From assembly GCA_036346205.1 (NCBI GenBank), contig JARFJB010001594.1:248001-312000 (forward strand): a stretch of 64,000 bases of DNA, read 5' to 3'. Below the pieces are notes generated by a model, which saw only the letters and a program-made list of their open reading frames with translations, had not been told where the DNA came from and did no database searches. This DNA is from Vesta saturnalis. Taxonomy: Eukaryota; Arthropoda; Insecta; Coleoptera; Lampyridae. The position numbers and the translations under genes are program-made. How positions within the stretch are numbered: position 1 is the stretch's first letter; every line of letters starts with the position of its first letter. Below, piece by piece: positions 25,901-34,640 of this stretch.

Positions 25901-28900
25901 ATATTATAGTTGGGTTAGATTTTATGAACACGCATTCGTGCTTTTACGACATTGCAATAAATTTGTAAGTATTTTGTTACTTGCTTTAATAAGGTAAAAC
26001 CCATATGAAGTTTGGTAAATAATGTAGGCTCTGTTTTCTTTCCAGAAAAAATGGCTTTAAGTGATTATAATTAAATCTGAGTTGTATTAACATTATCAAA
26101 AAATGATTGAAGTTATTGGTAGTAACTGATTGTGATGCTGTTTTGATGTAAGGTTTAATTAAATTGAATGTAATTCTTTAGTTTGACGAGTTTGATGATA
26201 ACTAACCTAAAAATCGCACAAACTTTTCAATATTATGTAGGATAATTGTTCACTTCATTCACGTATTTCTGGTGAATTGTATCAATACAATCCTCATCTA
26301 CAAGTATTAGCACAGAAACATTTCCACCACCTACGATTTTGGATAAAATTTGCCAGAAAACAATCACATCCCATACGAACCTGTGTTAAGGTTTTCTAAC
26401 ATCAGGCAAGGTCGCACATTGTGACATCACTTGAAAATGCCTAATTGTCTGTGCTATGCAATCGCGGCTGGTTTTCTAAACTTGGGACTCCCGTGATAAA
26501 AATCTGTCTTATGAAACTTGTTTAAACGGTTAAAAGTCTGTTCTGTGTTTAAGCAGATGCATTCGTGATCACAAAGAAAAATAGAAACACAATATAACGC
26601 TGATTAAATTAGCCCCCTTCCCCTTTCCTTTTTGCATTTTCTTTTAACCCAATTGATAATTGTGTGCCACTTAAGTACTAATACTAAAAATTTAGTGCTT
26701 CAGCCGTTTGGCACATATATAGATTTAATTTAGGTCAGGCTTACTTAACATTAAGGTAACCCCGAATTAAAAAATGAATATTCAAAAACATGTTCTACAC
26801 AAAAACTACCATACATTAAGTGCTAATTAGATGCTTTGAGTGCAAACATTCACAAGATGACCTCTTTTGAACTACTAGATAAGTGGTTCACAAGTGCCAT
26901 CTACCAGTATAGAATAAGTTACCCTTCCAGTTCGTCACTAAAATGAACTCTTGCTTAACACACTATCAAAGTCATCGTACTGTTTAGAAAGAGTTGCACT
27001 TAGCTATCAAGGCCCGTAGTAAAAAAAAAGCTCAAAAAATGAATGCCTTTACGATTTACCATTAAAATTATTTGTTTATTTACGCATTAAGACAATACTA
27101 GTGACCGAATTAAGCCTTTTTGAATAATATTGGAGAATCTGTTCAGCAGAGGGGACACTAACCAAGCAAGCTAGATATAAACAATTAGGTGCTCTTCTGG
27201 TTTGCCATTAAAATGATTCGTTCTTTACACTTGAACTAATTATCCTGGTCCTCAATTAAGTGCTTTGCCCATCTCCAAAGGGTTGGACTGTGTCGTCCGC
27301 AGCATAGTTTACTCTTGGGAGGTGGCTTTTTAAGAGTACAGTGTACGAAAAATGACGTGCATTTTCGGCCTGTCATTAAAATGATACATTTATTTATACT
27401 TTATTTATTTCTATAGTTTCCAAATTAAGCGCTCTTACAGTGTCCAAAAACTCAAGAGTGTGCCGTCAGCAAAGTAGCCCATCTGTCAATCAAGAGTAAC
27501 TTAAGTTAAAAAAAGTCTTTTTTGGATTTGCCATTAAAAGTAACCTGCAGTTAAAAAGTTAGGTGCTCTTCGGTTTGTCGTAAAAATGATATCCTTATTT
27601 ACACTTCATGTAAATATCTAGTTTCCTAAATAAGTGTTCTTACCGTTTCCAAAAAAGTTAAACTGTACCATCAGCAGAGGAGCCCAGCTTTCAAGAGTAA
27701 CTTGTGATTAAATAATTAGTGCTGTTGTGGTTTATTATTAAAATCATTCTGTTATTTACACTTTATATAAATATCCTGCCCTCCAGTTAAATGCTCTTTC
27801 CATTACGGAAGAATTGGGCTCTGTCTTGAACGAGTCATCAAAGTTGGACAAGCATTATGCAGACACGATTAATTGTCCTTGTAGTCTGTGGACCTCTGTT
27901 AGCACAGGACTTAATTCGAGAAGTAGATATTTCGTAAACCTCTCAATAAAGGATTCATTTTAACGACAAATCGAAAGAGCACCTAAATATTAAACATAAC
28001 ACTCGTAAGACGTGGGCTCCTCTGCTGACGGCACGGTTCAACTCTTTGGAAATAGTAAGAGGACTTTATTCGGAAATTAGAGATAGTATAAGAGTAATGT
28101 TAATGGCAAACCGAAAAAGTATGTAAATTTTCGAACACAGTATACTCTTGAGAGTCACCTCCCAAGAGGAACTATACCCTTTACGAAACGGTAAGAGCAG
28201 CTAATTCGGAAAACCAAAAACGCACGTAATGTTAAGAACACGGTTTACTCTTGAGACGTGGGCTCGTGTGCTGGCGAAACGATCCAACATTTTCGAAATG
28301 GGAAGAACACTTAATTCGAGAGCAGAATATTTAGCTAAATTAATAACGGATTCATTTTAACCATAAACCAAAAGAGCATCTATTTTTTTAACACAGTTTA
28401 CTTTGAGTAGTGGTGTCCCTCTGATGAACAGTATCTCTGTTTTTTTGGAAATGGTGCGAGTACTTTGTGATTTTGTTAACGGGTAAAGAAATGATTTTAA
28501 TATCAAATTGAAAAAGCACCAATTTTTTAACGCCACCTACAAATGTGGAAAACGCTTGTCTTCCATTTTCCATCTGTTGTCTGTTCCTGGTATCCCTAGA
28601 CCACCAACCGACTTCGGGTTTCCGCTATTTAATACCTTATGTACTAAACTTATGTGCAACAATCACTTTCTTTTTTTGTAAGATTGTTTGATGCATTTTT
28701 GGAAGTATTTTTCTCCAGAGAGGTGAATCGCGCGGTAGATGACTAAGTAGAACCTTTTCTAAAGAGCAGAACTGTAGGAAAGGGATATTTTGATAGGGTG
28801 TCAATATGGTTCACTTTAGTGACAAGCTGGAAGGATCACATTCTTTGCTGATAGATTTCACTTGCGAATCTCGAAGTTCGAAAGGGACCATTTTATGAGT

Positions 28901-31900
28901 ATATCATCCTTTAGAAAATTAATTTTCAATTAAAGCACCTATTAAAGCTGCCCCCCAAAGTTGCATATTACGTAATTAATTAATGGCATTCGATTGACAA
29001 CACATGACCACCAACAACTTTCATTGACCATCCTCTGGTAGTTATTGCAAAGATAATATTGGGGGGGCACTCCTCCCCCCCCCCCGAACTCGCAAATCGC
29101 CCTTTTTTATTACTCTATCTGATTGACCATCGTTTGACCATGATTGACCATGAATTCGATTTGTGTGACCACCCTTAAAAAATGCTTTTTGAGGGTTGAC
29201 CACCCTTCATTTCCTATGAATAATCATCCAGAAGAACAATTAGTGCATTTTGTTTAATAATGTACTGTTTCGAATTTTGAAACATAGTGAATCCTCAAAT
29301 ATGCATTTTAAGACATGGTCAATGCTTGTATATGTATTTTGAGAATTTACTATCTTTTATTTCCTAACACGTAGTACATTTTGATTAATAATGTATTATT
29401 TCGAATTTCGAGACATTGTCAATCATCGAATATGCATTTTGAGAAATGGTCAATCCTCGAATATGCTTTTTGAGATATGGTCAATCCTCGAATATGCATT
29501 TTGGGACATGATCAATCCTCGAATATGCTTTTTGAGACATGGCCAGTCCTTGAATATCCTTTTTGAGGATGGACCATGTTTTATTTCCTATGAATAATCA
29601 TCCAGAAGAACAAGTAGTGCATTTTGATTAATAATGTATGATGCCCAATTCTAAGACATACTCGAATATGCTTTTTGAGACACGGTCAATCCTCGAATAT
29701 GCATTTTGGGACATGATCAATCCAAAATTTGAAATAATACATTATTGATCAAAATGCACTACTTGTTCTTCTGGATGATTATTCATAGGAAATAAAAAAT
29801 GGTCAATCCTCAAAATGCATATACAAGCATTGACCATGTTTCAATATGCATATTCGAGGATTGACCATGTCTCAAAATTCGAAATAGTACATTATTAAAC
29901 AAAATACACTAATTGTTCTTCTTGATGACTATTCATAGGAAATGAAGGGTAATTAATCCTCTAAAAGTATATACGAGGATTGACCACGTCTTATAATGAA
30001 TATAAAAGTAAAATTAGTAAAAAATTTTCTGTGTATTAAATTCTTATGTTATTGGATACAGACAGAGAGGAAGTTCGCTCGAAATTAAAACCATACATGA
30101 TCTCAAGCCAGCGCCCCTAGATGTAAATATTATCATTTTTTGGAGTTGGTCCAAATTTTCCTTAATATGCAAAATTATGGTGTAATTAATCCAAAATTGT
30201 TGTGAATTAAATTTATTTCTTCGTACATACGCTATACGTGCGAGGCAGGGGAGTTATGTGTTCGTTTAAAGCAAAGCTTGCATCCTCATTTTTAAATATT
30301 CCTTTTGGAAGTTGGTCCAAGATTTTTTTTGACATATAGACAAGAATGTGTCATGACCCTTTAATCAGCACTTCACCTTTAAATTATGAAGAATGAGAAA
30401 CATAAGAAAGTGCATGAGATTACATGTTTCTTTTTTCCTCTCCGCATTTAGGTAATAATTTTAACATATATTAAATACAACTTTCTGGAGGTTAGTCCAA
30501 GATTAGGCTACTTCAATATTGTCCACACATTATTTTTTTCTTTGTACATGTGAACATAATCTAAAGCCAAAAACCTCGTGAATTAGTACAAAGTTCCTCG
30601 TATATTAAATAATTTTCTTCGTACATACACATATAGACAGATGGGAGTGTTCGTTTGACCTCTAGTCAGCATCGCAATTTTAAATTGTAAGAGCGGGTCC
30701 AAAATTATCTGTGCATTACATTAGGTTCTTTCTGAGGATTGATATATATTTTTTTTAATTGTCCAACATTTCCTTAATCTGTTTTCGTACATAATGGCTC
30801 TTTCTAAGAGTTGGCCCAAAACTTTTTTAACATGTCCAAGATTAGGATATAATTAATTCTTTGCACATATGGACTTATAGTGGAAGTTTAACGTCAAGCG
30901 ATCACAATCACTTTGAAATATTAAATAAATATTGCAGGAGTTGACTCAAAATTAGTCCAAATTGTGCGAGCGCATGGTGACAGTGAGGGTCTTTACTCGA
31001 CATTAAAGTAGTACCCCACTTCTAACTATCTCTTTCTGGAAATTGGTACCTAATTTCTTTTTAATTGTAAAAAATCATGCATAACGACATGATGGGGGTG
31101 CTCGTTTAACCTCAAGTCAGAAACTTTTAAATATTAAATATTTCTTTCTGGATGTTAGCCAAAATTCTCTGTACATGGATTTTGTTTTTAGTCAATTTTA
31201 GCAATAGTTTACTAAACATTCTAGAAAATCTCAAATTCTGATGCTTGTTTCTGAAAATAATGGCTTCTGCATAACCGAACACGTTTATTTCTTTTCTCTC
31301 TCTTGCTTAGTATATGCCTTAGGACGGGGCATGATCCAATTGAAAATAATTGTATACAACTATATATATTTGGAAAGCCCACAATATGCCTAATAAATAT
31401 AAGAAATAATATACAGAGGGTTCCATTAAAGAAACATGTTTGATTCATAACTAAAAAAACTGAAGGAAGGAAAGATCTAACTACGCCAATGGATTCTACG
31501 GAAAACATTATATAGGAATACGTTTTAACTTCTTCGATAAGTTTAAAGATAACTGAGGGGTGCCTCAAAAGTGATACTTTTCATTTCCACCTTGCTGACG
31601 CCATCTTTAATTTCACAAAAAAGTAGCACACTGTCGCGAAAATCGCAACCCTTTATCTTTAAAATTAAGGGAGATGCGCAGCAAAAGTGCCGAAAATGGG
31701 ATACCTGTACATACATTGGCTCTGCTAACTTTATGTTAAGCAGACACAGCCCTTGATTTTTTGTTAATTATAAGTGCGTCAATTTTTTCTTTGTAGTAAT
31801 TGGCACCAAATTATGGTATAACTTCCAAGCGATTTTGTGCTGCAGTGGTTGTGATATCTTTAGGTGCGTTTCACAATTTTATTTTTATGGTCCATAATTG

Positions 31901-33661
31901 TCTAAAATTATGGTTATAAAATGGGTCTTTTTCGATAAAGTGGGGATTATTGAAGTAATAAAGATTAATTTCATGTTTCTACAAATTTATAGACCTTCTA
32001 CTTGTAAGATGGTATATGCGTTGCGAAACGCTGTATCTTATGTAAGCCTTTTTTACATACTTATACCAAATGTTTTGCTTTAATGATGTTTATATTTAAT
32101 TTTGAATCTGACATAAATATCCATACTTACATAGGCGTGCACGGACTTTGTGATTAAGGGGGGCCAGAATAAAGAACGTTCACATCCCTTTGTCGGATCG
32201 CATGCCGGTACAAAGGCAGAAAACCCAACCAATACTTAATGGTCAGTTCTTAAAATTTCCTTTGTCGTAACTTGAGAGTGGAGAAAGTATGATTACAATG
32301 AGATTGAAACATTTTAAGGGCTGAGCGTGTGGCCATGTGAGGTTTACCGTTTTCTGTATTAGATACTCATATAATAATTAATAGCGCGATAACAGTTTAA
32401 AATTAATATTTTGTCTTTCTTTATCAACATATAAAATTAAGAAAATGTAAAGAAGTAAAACAAGTGTGTATTGGCAAAAAGTTGCACACATTAGAGGGGG
32501 ATTCCCCCTCCCCCGTGCGCACGCCTATGCATACTTATTAACGTGTAATATTCTCAACCAAAATCAACCAAAAAAATCATACTTGAAATACGTGGTGAGA
32601 TTCACACGGATGTAAACAAAAACTAATTAAATTCATTACGTACTCTAAAGTTGCTTACATTAAAAACACCCTGAACGTCTATGAATGAGGACAAAAGAAA
32701 AATTGGTACACATTCAAAAACGTATTTAAATGTATGGAGGGAGTATTAAAACATTTTTTATTTTTATATAAATACATAGATATCAGTGCTTTATCACAAA
32801 CCATTAACGATCTGTCATAAAATTAGATTTATCTAAGAAAACTGAATTATCTCCGATCGATATGTGTAAAGCAGGTATGGACTTGACCTAGTCTTCAGTG
32901 TCAGGCCTCTGCTGTAACGCTAATAGGCAAGTACTTAATTTTATCCGCACAACAGAGTAAGATTAGCTAAATATTGATTTTCAGTCACTCTTACAAATAC
33001 GTTCTGTATATTTGTACCTTCAATCATATACAGTTTAGAAGTAAAAGTAAATAAAAATTAAAAAGTGGACGTAAACAAAATTAAATCAAGGTTGGCGACG
33101 ATATAGATCTAACCAAGACAAGATGTTTACGCAGTGCCGCTTTTGAAATAAGGGTTAGAATTTTGCAGCGATTCGCATATTAGCAAGGCAACCGTCGCAC
33201 TCTTGATCAATACGACACACCGTTGCATGCGTCCTGCCGATACCACCCACGATATGATACGGGCAAGTGGGGGTCGCTCATATATGAATATGCTTCAATA
33301 CTTCGCGATTCAGAAAGAAAATTTAAACTATTCAATAATAGAAAAAAAAAGAGACATTCTTACCGGTTGTAATCAATTCAGGAGCGACGAGTACAGCTAA
33401 ATCAGGTTCCTCTCCATACCAAAAAATCCACAATTCTTTAGCGGCGGCAAGACTAAGAGGAGGTGGTTGTGTGGGAGTGGGTGGCCCCAAATCAAAGATC
33501 GTTTCAGGTCTAGGAGCCGACACGCGTCTCCAAACACACAAAATATCGGCGGCTAAACAACGTGCATAACTTCGTAGTATCGGATCGTCCAAAGGTTCAC
33601 TTCCACCCCCTCCACCATCACACCACACAAGTTTACGCCATTTTATACCGGAAAGTTCAGT
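3778..33661 (-). CDS. MED13: Mediator complex subunit 13 (skuld), 15 exons seen, both ends missing
   Basis: MED13 links the CDK8-cyclin C-MED12 kinase module to core Mediator in the nucleus and controls RNA polymerase II recruitment; in flies it is skuld. Exons, 5' to 3' on the minus strand: 33661-33364, 17291-17123, 17064-16916, 16862-16283, 9780-9340, 9288-9102, 9055-8786, 8735-8459, 8409-7620, 6795-6229, 6176-5788, 5737-5536, 5487-5255, 5206-5015, 4964-3778. Together they give about 1977 codons. Every border is GT/AG, and the split codons join into conserved MED13 sequence. The N-terminal domain is in exons 1-4, low-complexity Pro/Ser-rich linkers in exons 4-9, and the C-terminal Med13 domain in about exons 9-15. 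The first coding exon (with the start Met) and the last exon are not in view. Exon 9 carries an apparent frameshift near 7966. The family identity is secure. Confidence 0.96.
5015..5206 (-). CDS. MED13: MED13 exon 14
   Basis: Reads IISQESIMELSKSRDR, ALALSMFSQCRRLLIHTCN and TGFGPAASADLFLKNKD. Exactly 64 codons, both borders phase 0 (donor gtaagattac). Confidence 0.94.
5255..5487 (-). CDS. MED13: MED13 exon 13
   Basis: Reads DSSDSKDISSSMLSNTAEP, APSVIIYMVEPFSFG, LQRLACLALLRCFQSVL and ends NISVQ in phase 0 at gtaagtttat. Confidence 0.94.
5536..5737 (-). CDS. MED13: MED13 exon 12
   Basis: Reads CKHHLAPHLQQVPMDKTLL, then a Pro/Ser/Thr-rich insert (PSPMPPPSTPDNSTSNQGS) and ends SDQ plus one base. 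The acceptor is cgtttttttag. Confidence 0.93.
5788..6176 (-). CDS. MED13: MED13 exon 11
   Basis: Reads WMSLSPYAVHHWERLLLEP, YARDIAYIVVAPDND, VRSFFKELSTAYEMCRLGRH and VEDWFNLLGESE; very conserved core of the Med13_C domain, which is distantly Argonaute-like. Ends KLYAQ in phase 0. Confidence 0.95.
6229..6795 (-). CDS. MED13: MED13 exon 10
   Basis: Reads IAEDPSDRKKASLISFLLQ, HGILELMREQCVMIQS, HHVCVHRWPFLRACGPQCN and WRQFHRLAGRG. Entry to the C-terminal Med13 domain. The acceptor is tttgtatag before 6795 and the donor gtaatgattt. Confidence 0.94.
7273..7619 (-). repeat. Intronic 108-bp tandem repeat with an open frame
   Basis: Within the MED13 exon 9-10 intron, two copies of about 108 bp (starting near 7296 and 7404) plus a partial third repeat in frame, giving a 101-aa minus-strand ORF (7578-7273). 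The repeated pattern is about LLDCYKNKLLIVLDGAVEIS versus SCFYNDELIIILNGDIKIF. I recognise no protein. The rest of the intron, 6796-7272, shows nothing. Confidence 0.5.
7620..8409 (-). CDS. MED13: MED13 exon 9, with an apparent frameshift
   Basis: The first part reads EDWSYVFKPPSVCKLVG through SSLVVNILLGDTA. The second part, in another frame, reads LNIFRDHNFDSCTLCVCNAG, GNIRGADAGVYL, CSCGFSAVVNRRLS and ends EDEMEITG. Joining the two frames needs 2 extra nucleotides (or loss of 1) near 7966-7970; as written, the first frame stops within a few codons. The exon length (790) also breaks the phase that both neighbours require. Either a sequencing or assembly indel in a T run, or a real allele defect. 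Confidence 0.9.
8459..8735 (-). CDS. MED13: MED13 exon 8
   Basis: Reads LQVQTPPGSNKSSG, RPEELCKMFPTPPSLEHNP, VRVKQEVYPNMGSPMDES. The donor at gtacgtattt (exon end 8459) is preferred over the next GT because it gives ESIEDWSY with exon 9. Confidence 0.93.
8786..9055 (-). CDS. MED13: MED13 exon 7
   Basis: Reads MDEESAPILHSALPHGVKR, GDPYEFEEEGGG and YKDLDQIFDNSDDTSGDE. Both borders are phase 0. The acidic stretch is typical of the central MED13 linker. The Met at its start is internal, not a start codon. Confidence 0.93.
9102..9288 (-). CDS. MED13: MED13 exon 6
   Basis: Reads LNHPVKRFKPDSRENHKN and ends FIKQEIKQEP at a phase-0 donor (gtaagtttc). Basic and disordered. The short intron to exon 5 is about 50 bp. 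Confidence 0.93.
9340..9780 (-). CDS. MED13: MED13 exon 5
   Basis: Reads CPGSYTPQGGPPSYPRTQ, a Pro/Ser/Thr-rich linker, LKRPILMSKEYEVALGEEE and LLYDYSTIDAW. The Lys codon is split with exon 4 (AA/G) and the last Trp is split with exon 6. The acceptor is taacttacag and the donor gtatataca. Confidence 0.94.
9850..10727. other. MED13 intron 4, nothing recognised
   Basis: First part of the 6.5-kb intron between exons 4 and 5. AT-rich with no convincing ORF, repeat or RNA seen. Confidence 0.5.
10728..10985 (+). repeat. Dispersed repeat, copy 1
   Basis: Diverged relative of 46742-47020, with shared blocks in the same order: ttctgattngtcatcttcaa, ttagattctatag, atcaaactgt, attaatagcagg, and an ending near aactgtaattattatc. 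No coding potential; family unknown. Confidence 0.6.
11372..11880. repeat. Tandem array, three copies of about 176 bp
   Basis: The marker aagttttaaa recurs at 11417, 11592 and 11769, with shared blocks ttttttaagtta, gtttttacaatgttg and gttgcataccct. The copies are clearly diverged. A short satellite-like array in the MED13 intron. Confidence 0.75.
12344..14544 (+). mobile_element. Fossil IS630/Tc1-mariner-superfamily transposon
   Basis: The terminal inverted repeats match at 23 of 24 positions: 12344-12367 against 14521-14544 (core ctgttccatcttattttg), and both ends begin with TA. The transposase relics are in order: MGYKHKRVNEQKIL (about 12545), DVRFVYLDEMWIY (about 12665), VVIKDNAPYHSI (about 12940), LQEWLVTH, YEVLRLPPYHC (about 13550), then a longer open C-terminal piece from about 13650 that runs through LWLETLSKCSTIWQNF to an acidic Asp/Ser tail ending at 13878. 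D...DN...(E) type DDE motifs are recognisable, but stops and a roughly 400-bp unmatched segment (about 13110-13530) show it is dead, perhaps with a nested insertion. Confidence 0.8.
12600..13878 (+). pseudogene. Transposase of the fossil IS630-type element
   Basis: The catalytic landmarks YLDEMW, KDNAPYH and LPPYHC lie in different frames with stops between them. The C-terminal 75-residue segment is the only long open piece. The reading frames recover the family order but no usable protein. Confidence 0.7.
14545..16282. other. Intron stretch with a GC-richer patch
   Basis: Mostly AT-rich and unrecognised. A 16-bp block ttttggtttctggcat occurs near 15165 and 15300. From about 15850 to 16080 the base composition is visibly richer in GC, and two overlapping minus-strand frames are open (67 and 81 codons; for example GDGLPHLLF at one end). 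I could not assign it; a transposon fragment is likely. Confidence 0.4.
16283..16862 (-). CDS. MED13: MED13 exon 4
   Basis: Starts VILAPFGLAGTLTGHTHKTG, then LEDWCQFYPLDK, EVIVGGVKMRYPSCYVLV, a Pro/Ser-rich linker containing VQTPPPSPVP, VWHECILGGPL, and ends near RRANCTCSK. The donor is gtaagtagta after 16283. The TPPPSP motif resembles an Fbw7-type phosphodegron; human MED13 is an Fbw7 target, but whether this site serves that role is inference. Confidence 0.94.
16916..17064 (-). CDS. MED13: MED13 exon 3
   Basis: In the frame set by exon 2 this reads STHLSFSFAFFVHGESTVC and then DVRQHPPVRRLSRWHLQQ. The long minus-strand ORF running through exons 2-4 is in the wrong frame here, so only splicing recovers the MED13 sequence. 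The acceptor is aattttcag and the donor gtattattgg. Confidence 0.92.
17123..17291 (-). CDS. MED13: MED13 exon 2
   Basis: Reads ESEQGSWESGLSYECRSLL, FKALHNLIERCLLSRDF and GKWFVQPYEG, continuing the N-terminal domain directly from exon 1 across a 16-kb intron. The acceptor is attgcag and the donor gtatttattt. It ends with AG of a Ser codon. Confidence 0.93.
17292..17820. other. MED13 16-kb intron, first part
   Basis: No recognised feature before the repeat array that begins near 17820. Confidence 0.4.
17820..18500 (+). repeat. Degenerate tandem array, truncated copy of the 26.8-28.95 kb foldback family
   Basis: Units of about 136-154 bp carry ttttcgaacatagtttactcttg, cctctggtgacaac and gagtcattttaatggcaaac. 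The end (gttcactttagtgacaag near 18465, then gaaggg) matches the module at 28808-28836, so this is one arm of that family without its inverted partner. Confidence 0.7.
18540..19758 (-). mobile_element. Mariner transposon, decayed
   Basis: Inverted ends: atcaaaaagtttggaataa at about 18549 and its reverse complement near 19725-19750, both next to TA. The minus strand between them encodes mariner transposase pieces in order: SDSLSPYKHR, NDSKVKLWELAETKK, HDILGMKKRWVSRLL, FITMDET (first catalytic Asp region), FGELSKDYLLDGIKK and RWTRCIDLKG near the C-terminus. Stops and frameshifts break it. The plus-strand ORFs here are antisense shadows. Confidence 0.88.
18575..19540 (-). pseudogene. Mariner transposase, broken
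   Basis: Encodes the DDE transposase of the surrounding element. It begins near the ATG at about 19537 and ends near RWTRCIDLKGMYVEK at 18600. Several frame changes are needed to follow it, so no intact protein exists. Confidence 0.8.
20760..21430 (+). repeat. LTR-like dispersed repeat, copy 1
   Basis: Homologous along its length to 55950-56810: agatgac...cacctcgaat, gttgtattttatatgtacc, acgcaccttaacctgattta, aatgtacttgtgcaatta, ggtggttcttnccct, cattgcgcaaagctcgttaa, gagtagtttcat. It contains an aataaa-type signal before the last block. A solo LTR or the end of a retroelement is possible, but I see no gag/pol. The preceding 19760-20760 holds nothing recognised. Confidence 0.6.
21740..21856 (+). 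repeat. Solo terminal module of the foldback family
   Basis: attctttgctggtagatt...cttgtgaa...aattcgaaagcggccatttt...caattaaagcactt matches 28836-28945, the outer end of the foldback at 26.8-28.95 kb. Confidence 0.65.
21857..25688. other. Intron stretch, nothing recognised
   Basis: AT-rich sequence with scattered short ORFs on both strands and no protein family I recognise. Several tgacgt-type octamers (23945, 24305, 24841) are visible, but too sparse to call a regulatory cluster. Confidence 0.4.
25689..26443. mobile_element. MITE with 25-bp class inverted ends
   Basis: Starts tta ggcattttcaagt...gtcacac and ends gtgacatcacttgaaaatgcc taa; the two ends are reverse complements over about 25 bp with few mismatches. 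The 0.75-kb interior has no ORF. The target duplication is TA or TTA/TAA-like. Family not identified. Confidence 0.8.
26816..28950. mobile_element. Foldback element: inverted arms made of about 145-bp tandem units
   Basis: The left arm (26816-27810) and right arm (27910-28950) are reverse complements at the level of modules. The outer module (...acccttccag...gtcactaaaatgaac near 26925) mirrors gttcactttagtgacaag near 28808. The interior of each arm is a run of degenerate 143-165-bp units marked by ttcattttaa (right arm: 27952, 28347) or its complement (left arm: 27060, 27206, 27371, 27582, 27738). The central spacer is about 100 bp. No ORF. Related pieces lie at 17820-18500 and 21740-21856. 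Confidence 0.75.
29068..29095. repeat. G-run/C-run hairpin
   Basis: A run of seven to eight G, then cactcct, then eleven C: able to pair, and a likely assembly-fragile site. The preceding 28960-29170 repeats tgacca many times. Confidence 0.6.
29175..29995. mobile_element. Foldback element with 31-bp internal repeats
   Basis: The left arm (29175-29720) holds composite units: tatgaataatcatccagaag, cattttgattaataatgta, then a 31-bp repeat (caatcctcgaatatgc, then tttttgagacatggt) present about five times in a row between 29417 and 29570. The right arm (29730-29995) is the inverted version, with the same blocks as reverse complement. No real ORF; the open frame at 29391-29597 is a product of the 31-bp repeat. 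Its design resembles Drosophila FB elements, whose inverted ends also consist of short tandem repeats. Confidence 0.75.
30040..31175. repeat. Degenerate tandem array
   Basis: At least seven diverged units share a core close to tctggagttggtccaaaatt (about 30137, 30303, 30482, 30800, 30940, 31035, 31150), with gtgttcgtttgacctcaagtcag-like blocks between them. Spacing is about 100-190 bp. Confidence 0.6.
31800..31925 (-). repeat. Dispersed repeat related to 59165-59310
   Basis: Its reverse complement shares ataaccataatt, tagacaattat and tataccataatttt with 59165-59310, in the same order. Family unknown. The surrounding 31175-32130 has no other recognised feature. Confidence 0.5.
32130..32529. 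mobile_element. 400-bp MITE with ataggcgtgc ends
   Basis: Left end ataggcgtgcacgg, right end ccgtgcgcacgcctat, both next to G/C-rich runs (ggggggcc and ccccctccccc). The interior has no ORF. The short inverted ends fit a non-autonomous DNA transposon; hAT-like is a guess from the termini. The flank 32530-33363 shows nothing further. Confidence 0.7.
33364..33661 (-). CDS. MED13: MED13 visible exon 1 (N-terminal domain)
   Basis: Reads TELSGIKWRKLVW, then a Gly run, DPILRSYARCLAADILCVW and AAAKELWIFWYGEEPDL, all hallmarks of the MED13 N-terminal domain. The acceptor is tttattttcag before 33661 and the donor is gtaagaatgt after 33364. It starts in phase 0 and ends with one base of a Gly/Glu codon completed by exon 2. 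The family normally has a short upstream exon with the start Met, which is not seen here. Confidence 0.95.
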
Positions 33662-34640
33662 CTGAAAATAAAAAAAAAAGCGATTACAGACATATATAAA
33701 CACTTGTTGCGCTTTAAAAAAGACATTAAAAACACAGACAAATATAAATACTTGAATGACTTTTTGAGTATTTGACATTCTCGAGTTCTAGTACCTATTA
33801 TAGAGTCGAAAGTAACCGACTTTATTCGATTATTCGTATGCAACAGGTATATTTCACAAACATTTACAAGATTAATATGTTCACGATGGATATAAATTGT
33901 CAACAAGCTTTCACCAATACATGCGTATTAAAATAATGGAGAACCGGGAAAAGAACCATGTGACACGCCATCGAAATGCTTTGACCTAAATTTGCCCGAC
34001 TCTTTAAAAATGGCGAACAGTTTTGAAGAAGTCGTTACGTAATAACAATCGAAGTACCAATGCTGAAATGTAATAAATTGGTAATTGTGTGTAAAGCGAT
34101 AAAACTGATTTGTGTTTTTATTACACCGCATTCCATTCCCTTGCTTCTGATTAATCACGTGTATTCGTGACATGTGTATACAATGTTTACAAAAAGTTAT
34201 GAACGAATATAGTACGTAACGAATCTGATTGCTTATCAAATTTAAGCTTAGATTTCCGATCTAATCATGCATGAGCAATTGGTGTTGACACAGATATCAC
34301 AAACAAGTGTAATTCACGCTCTTTTCCATTATGGTTGTACATTACGCAATTTTTCTGTAAGTTTCAATGATTATGTTGGATTGCCATTACACATCTAATC
34401 ACATCGAATATTATTTAATACTGTACTTAATTCGTAATTTAAATATTTTAAATGCAACTTGGTATATACTTAACGAAGTTTTATTTTCATGTTACTAAAA
34501 CCGTAATGTTGAGCATCTAAATCAAATATCTCCGTAACACCCTTTTTTTTTAAGTTGTCAATTAAAATTTTCACTTTCATCTAGCTAACATTTAAATCGT
34601 GAGCACACCTAACTTATAAGTTCCAAATACCTAATTTTAA
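33662..34640. other. Intron upstream of MED13 visible exon 1
   Basis: No MED13 first exon (expected Met-Thr-His... ending FFAL) recognised on the minus strand. Short ORFs are AT-rich and without family signal. Confidence 0.4.

Noticed and set aside
29391..29597. 68-aa repetitive protein
   Set aside because: It is the translation of the 31-bp minisatellite; the frame exists because 31-bp units lack stops locally, and no start context or homology is seen.
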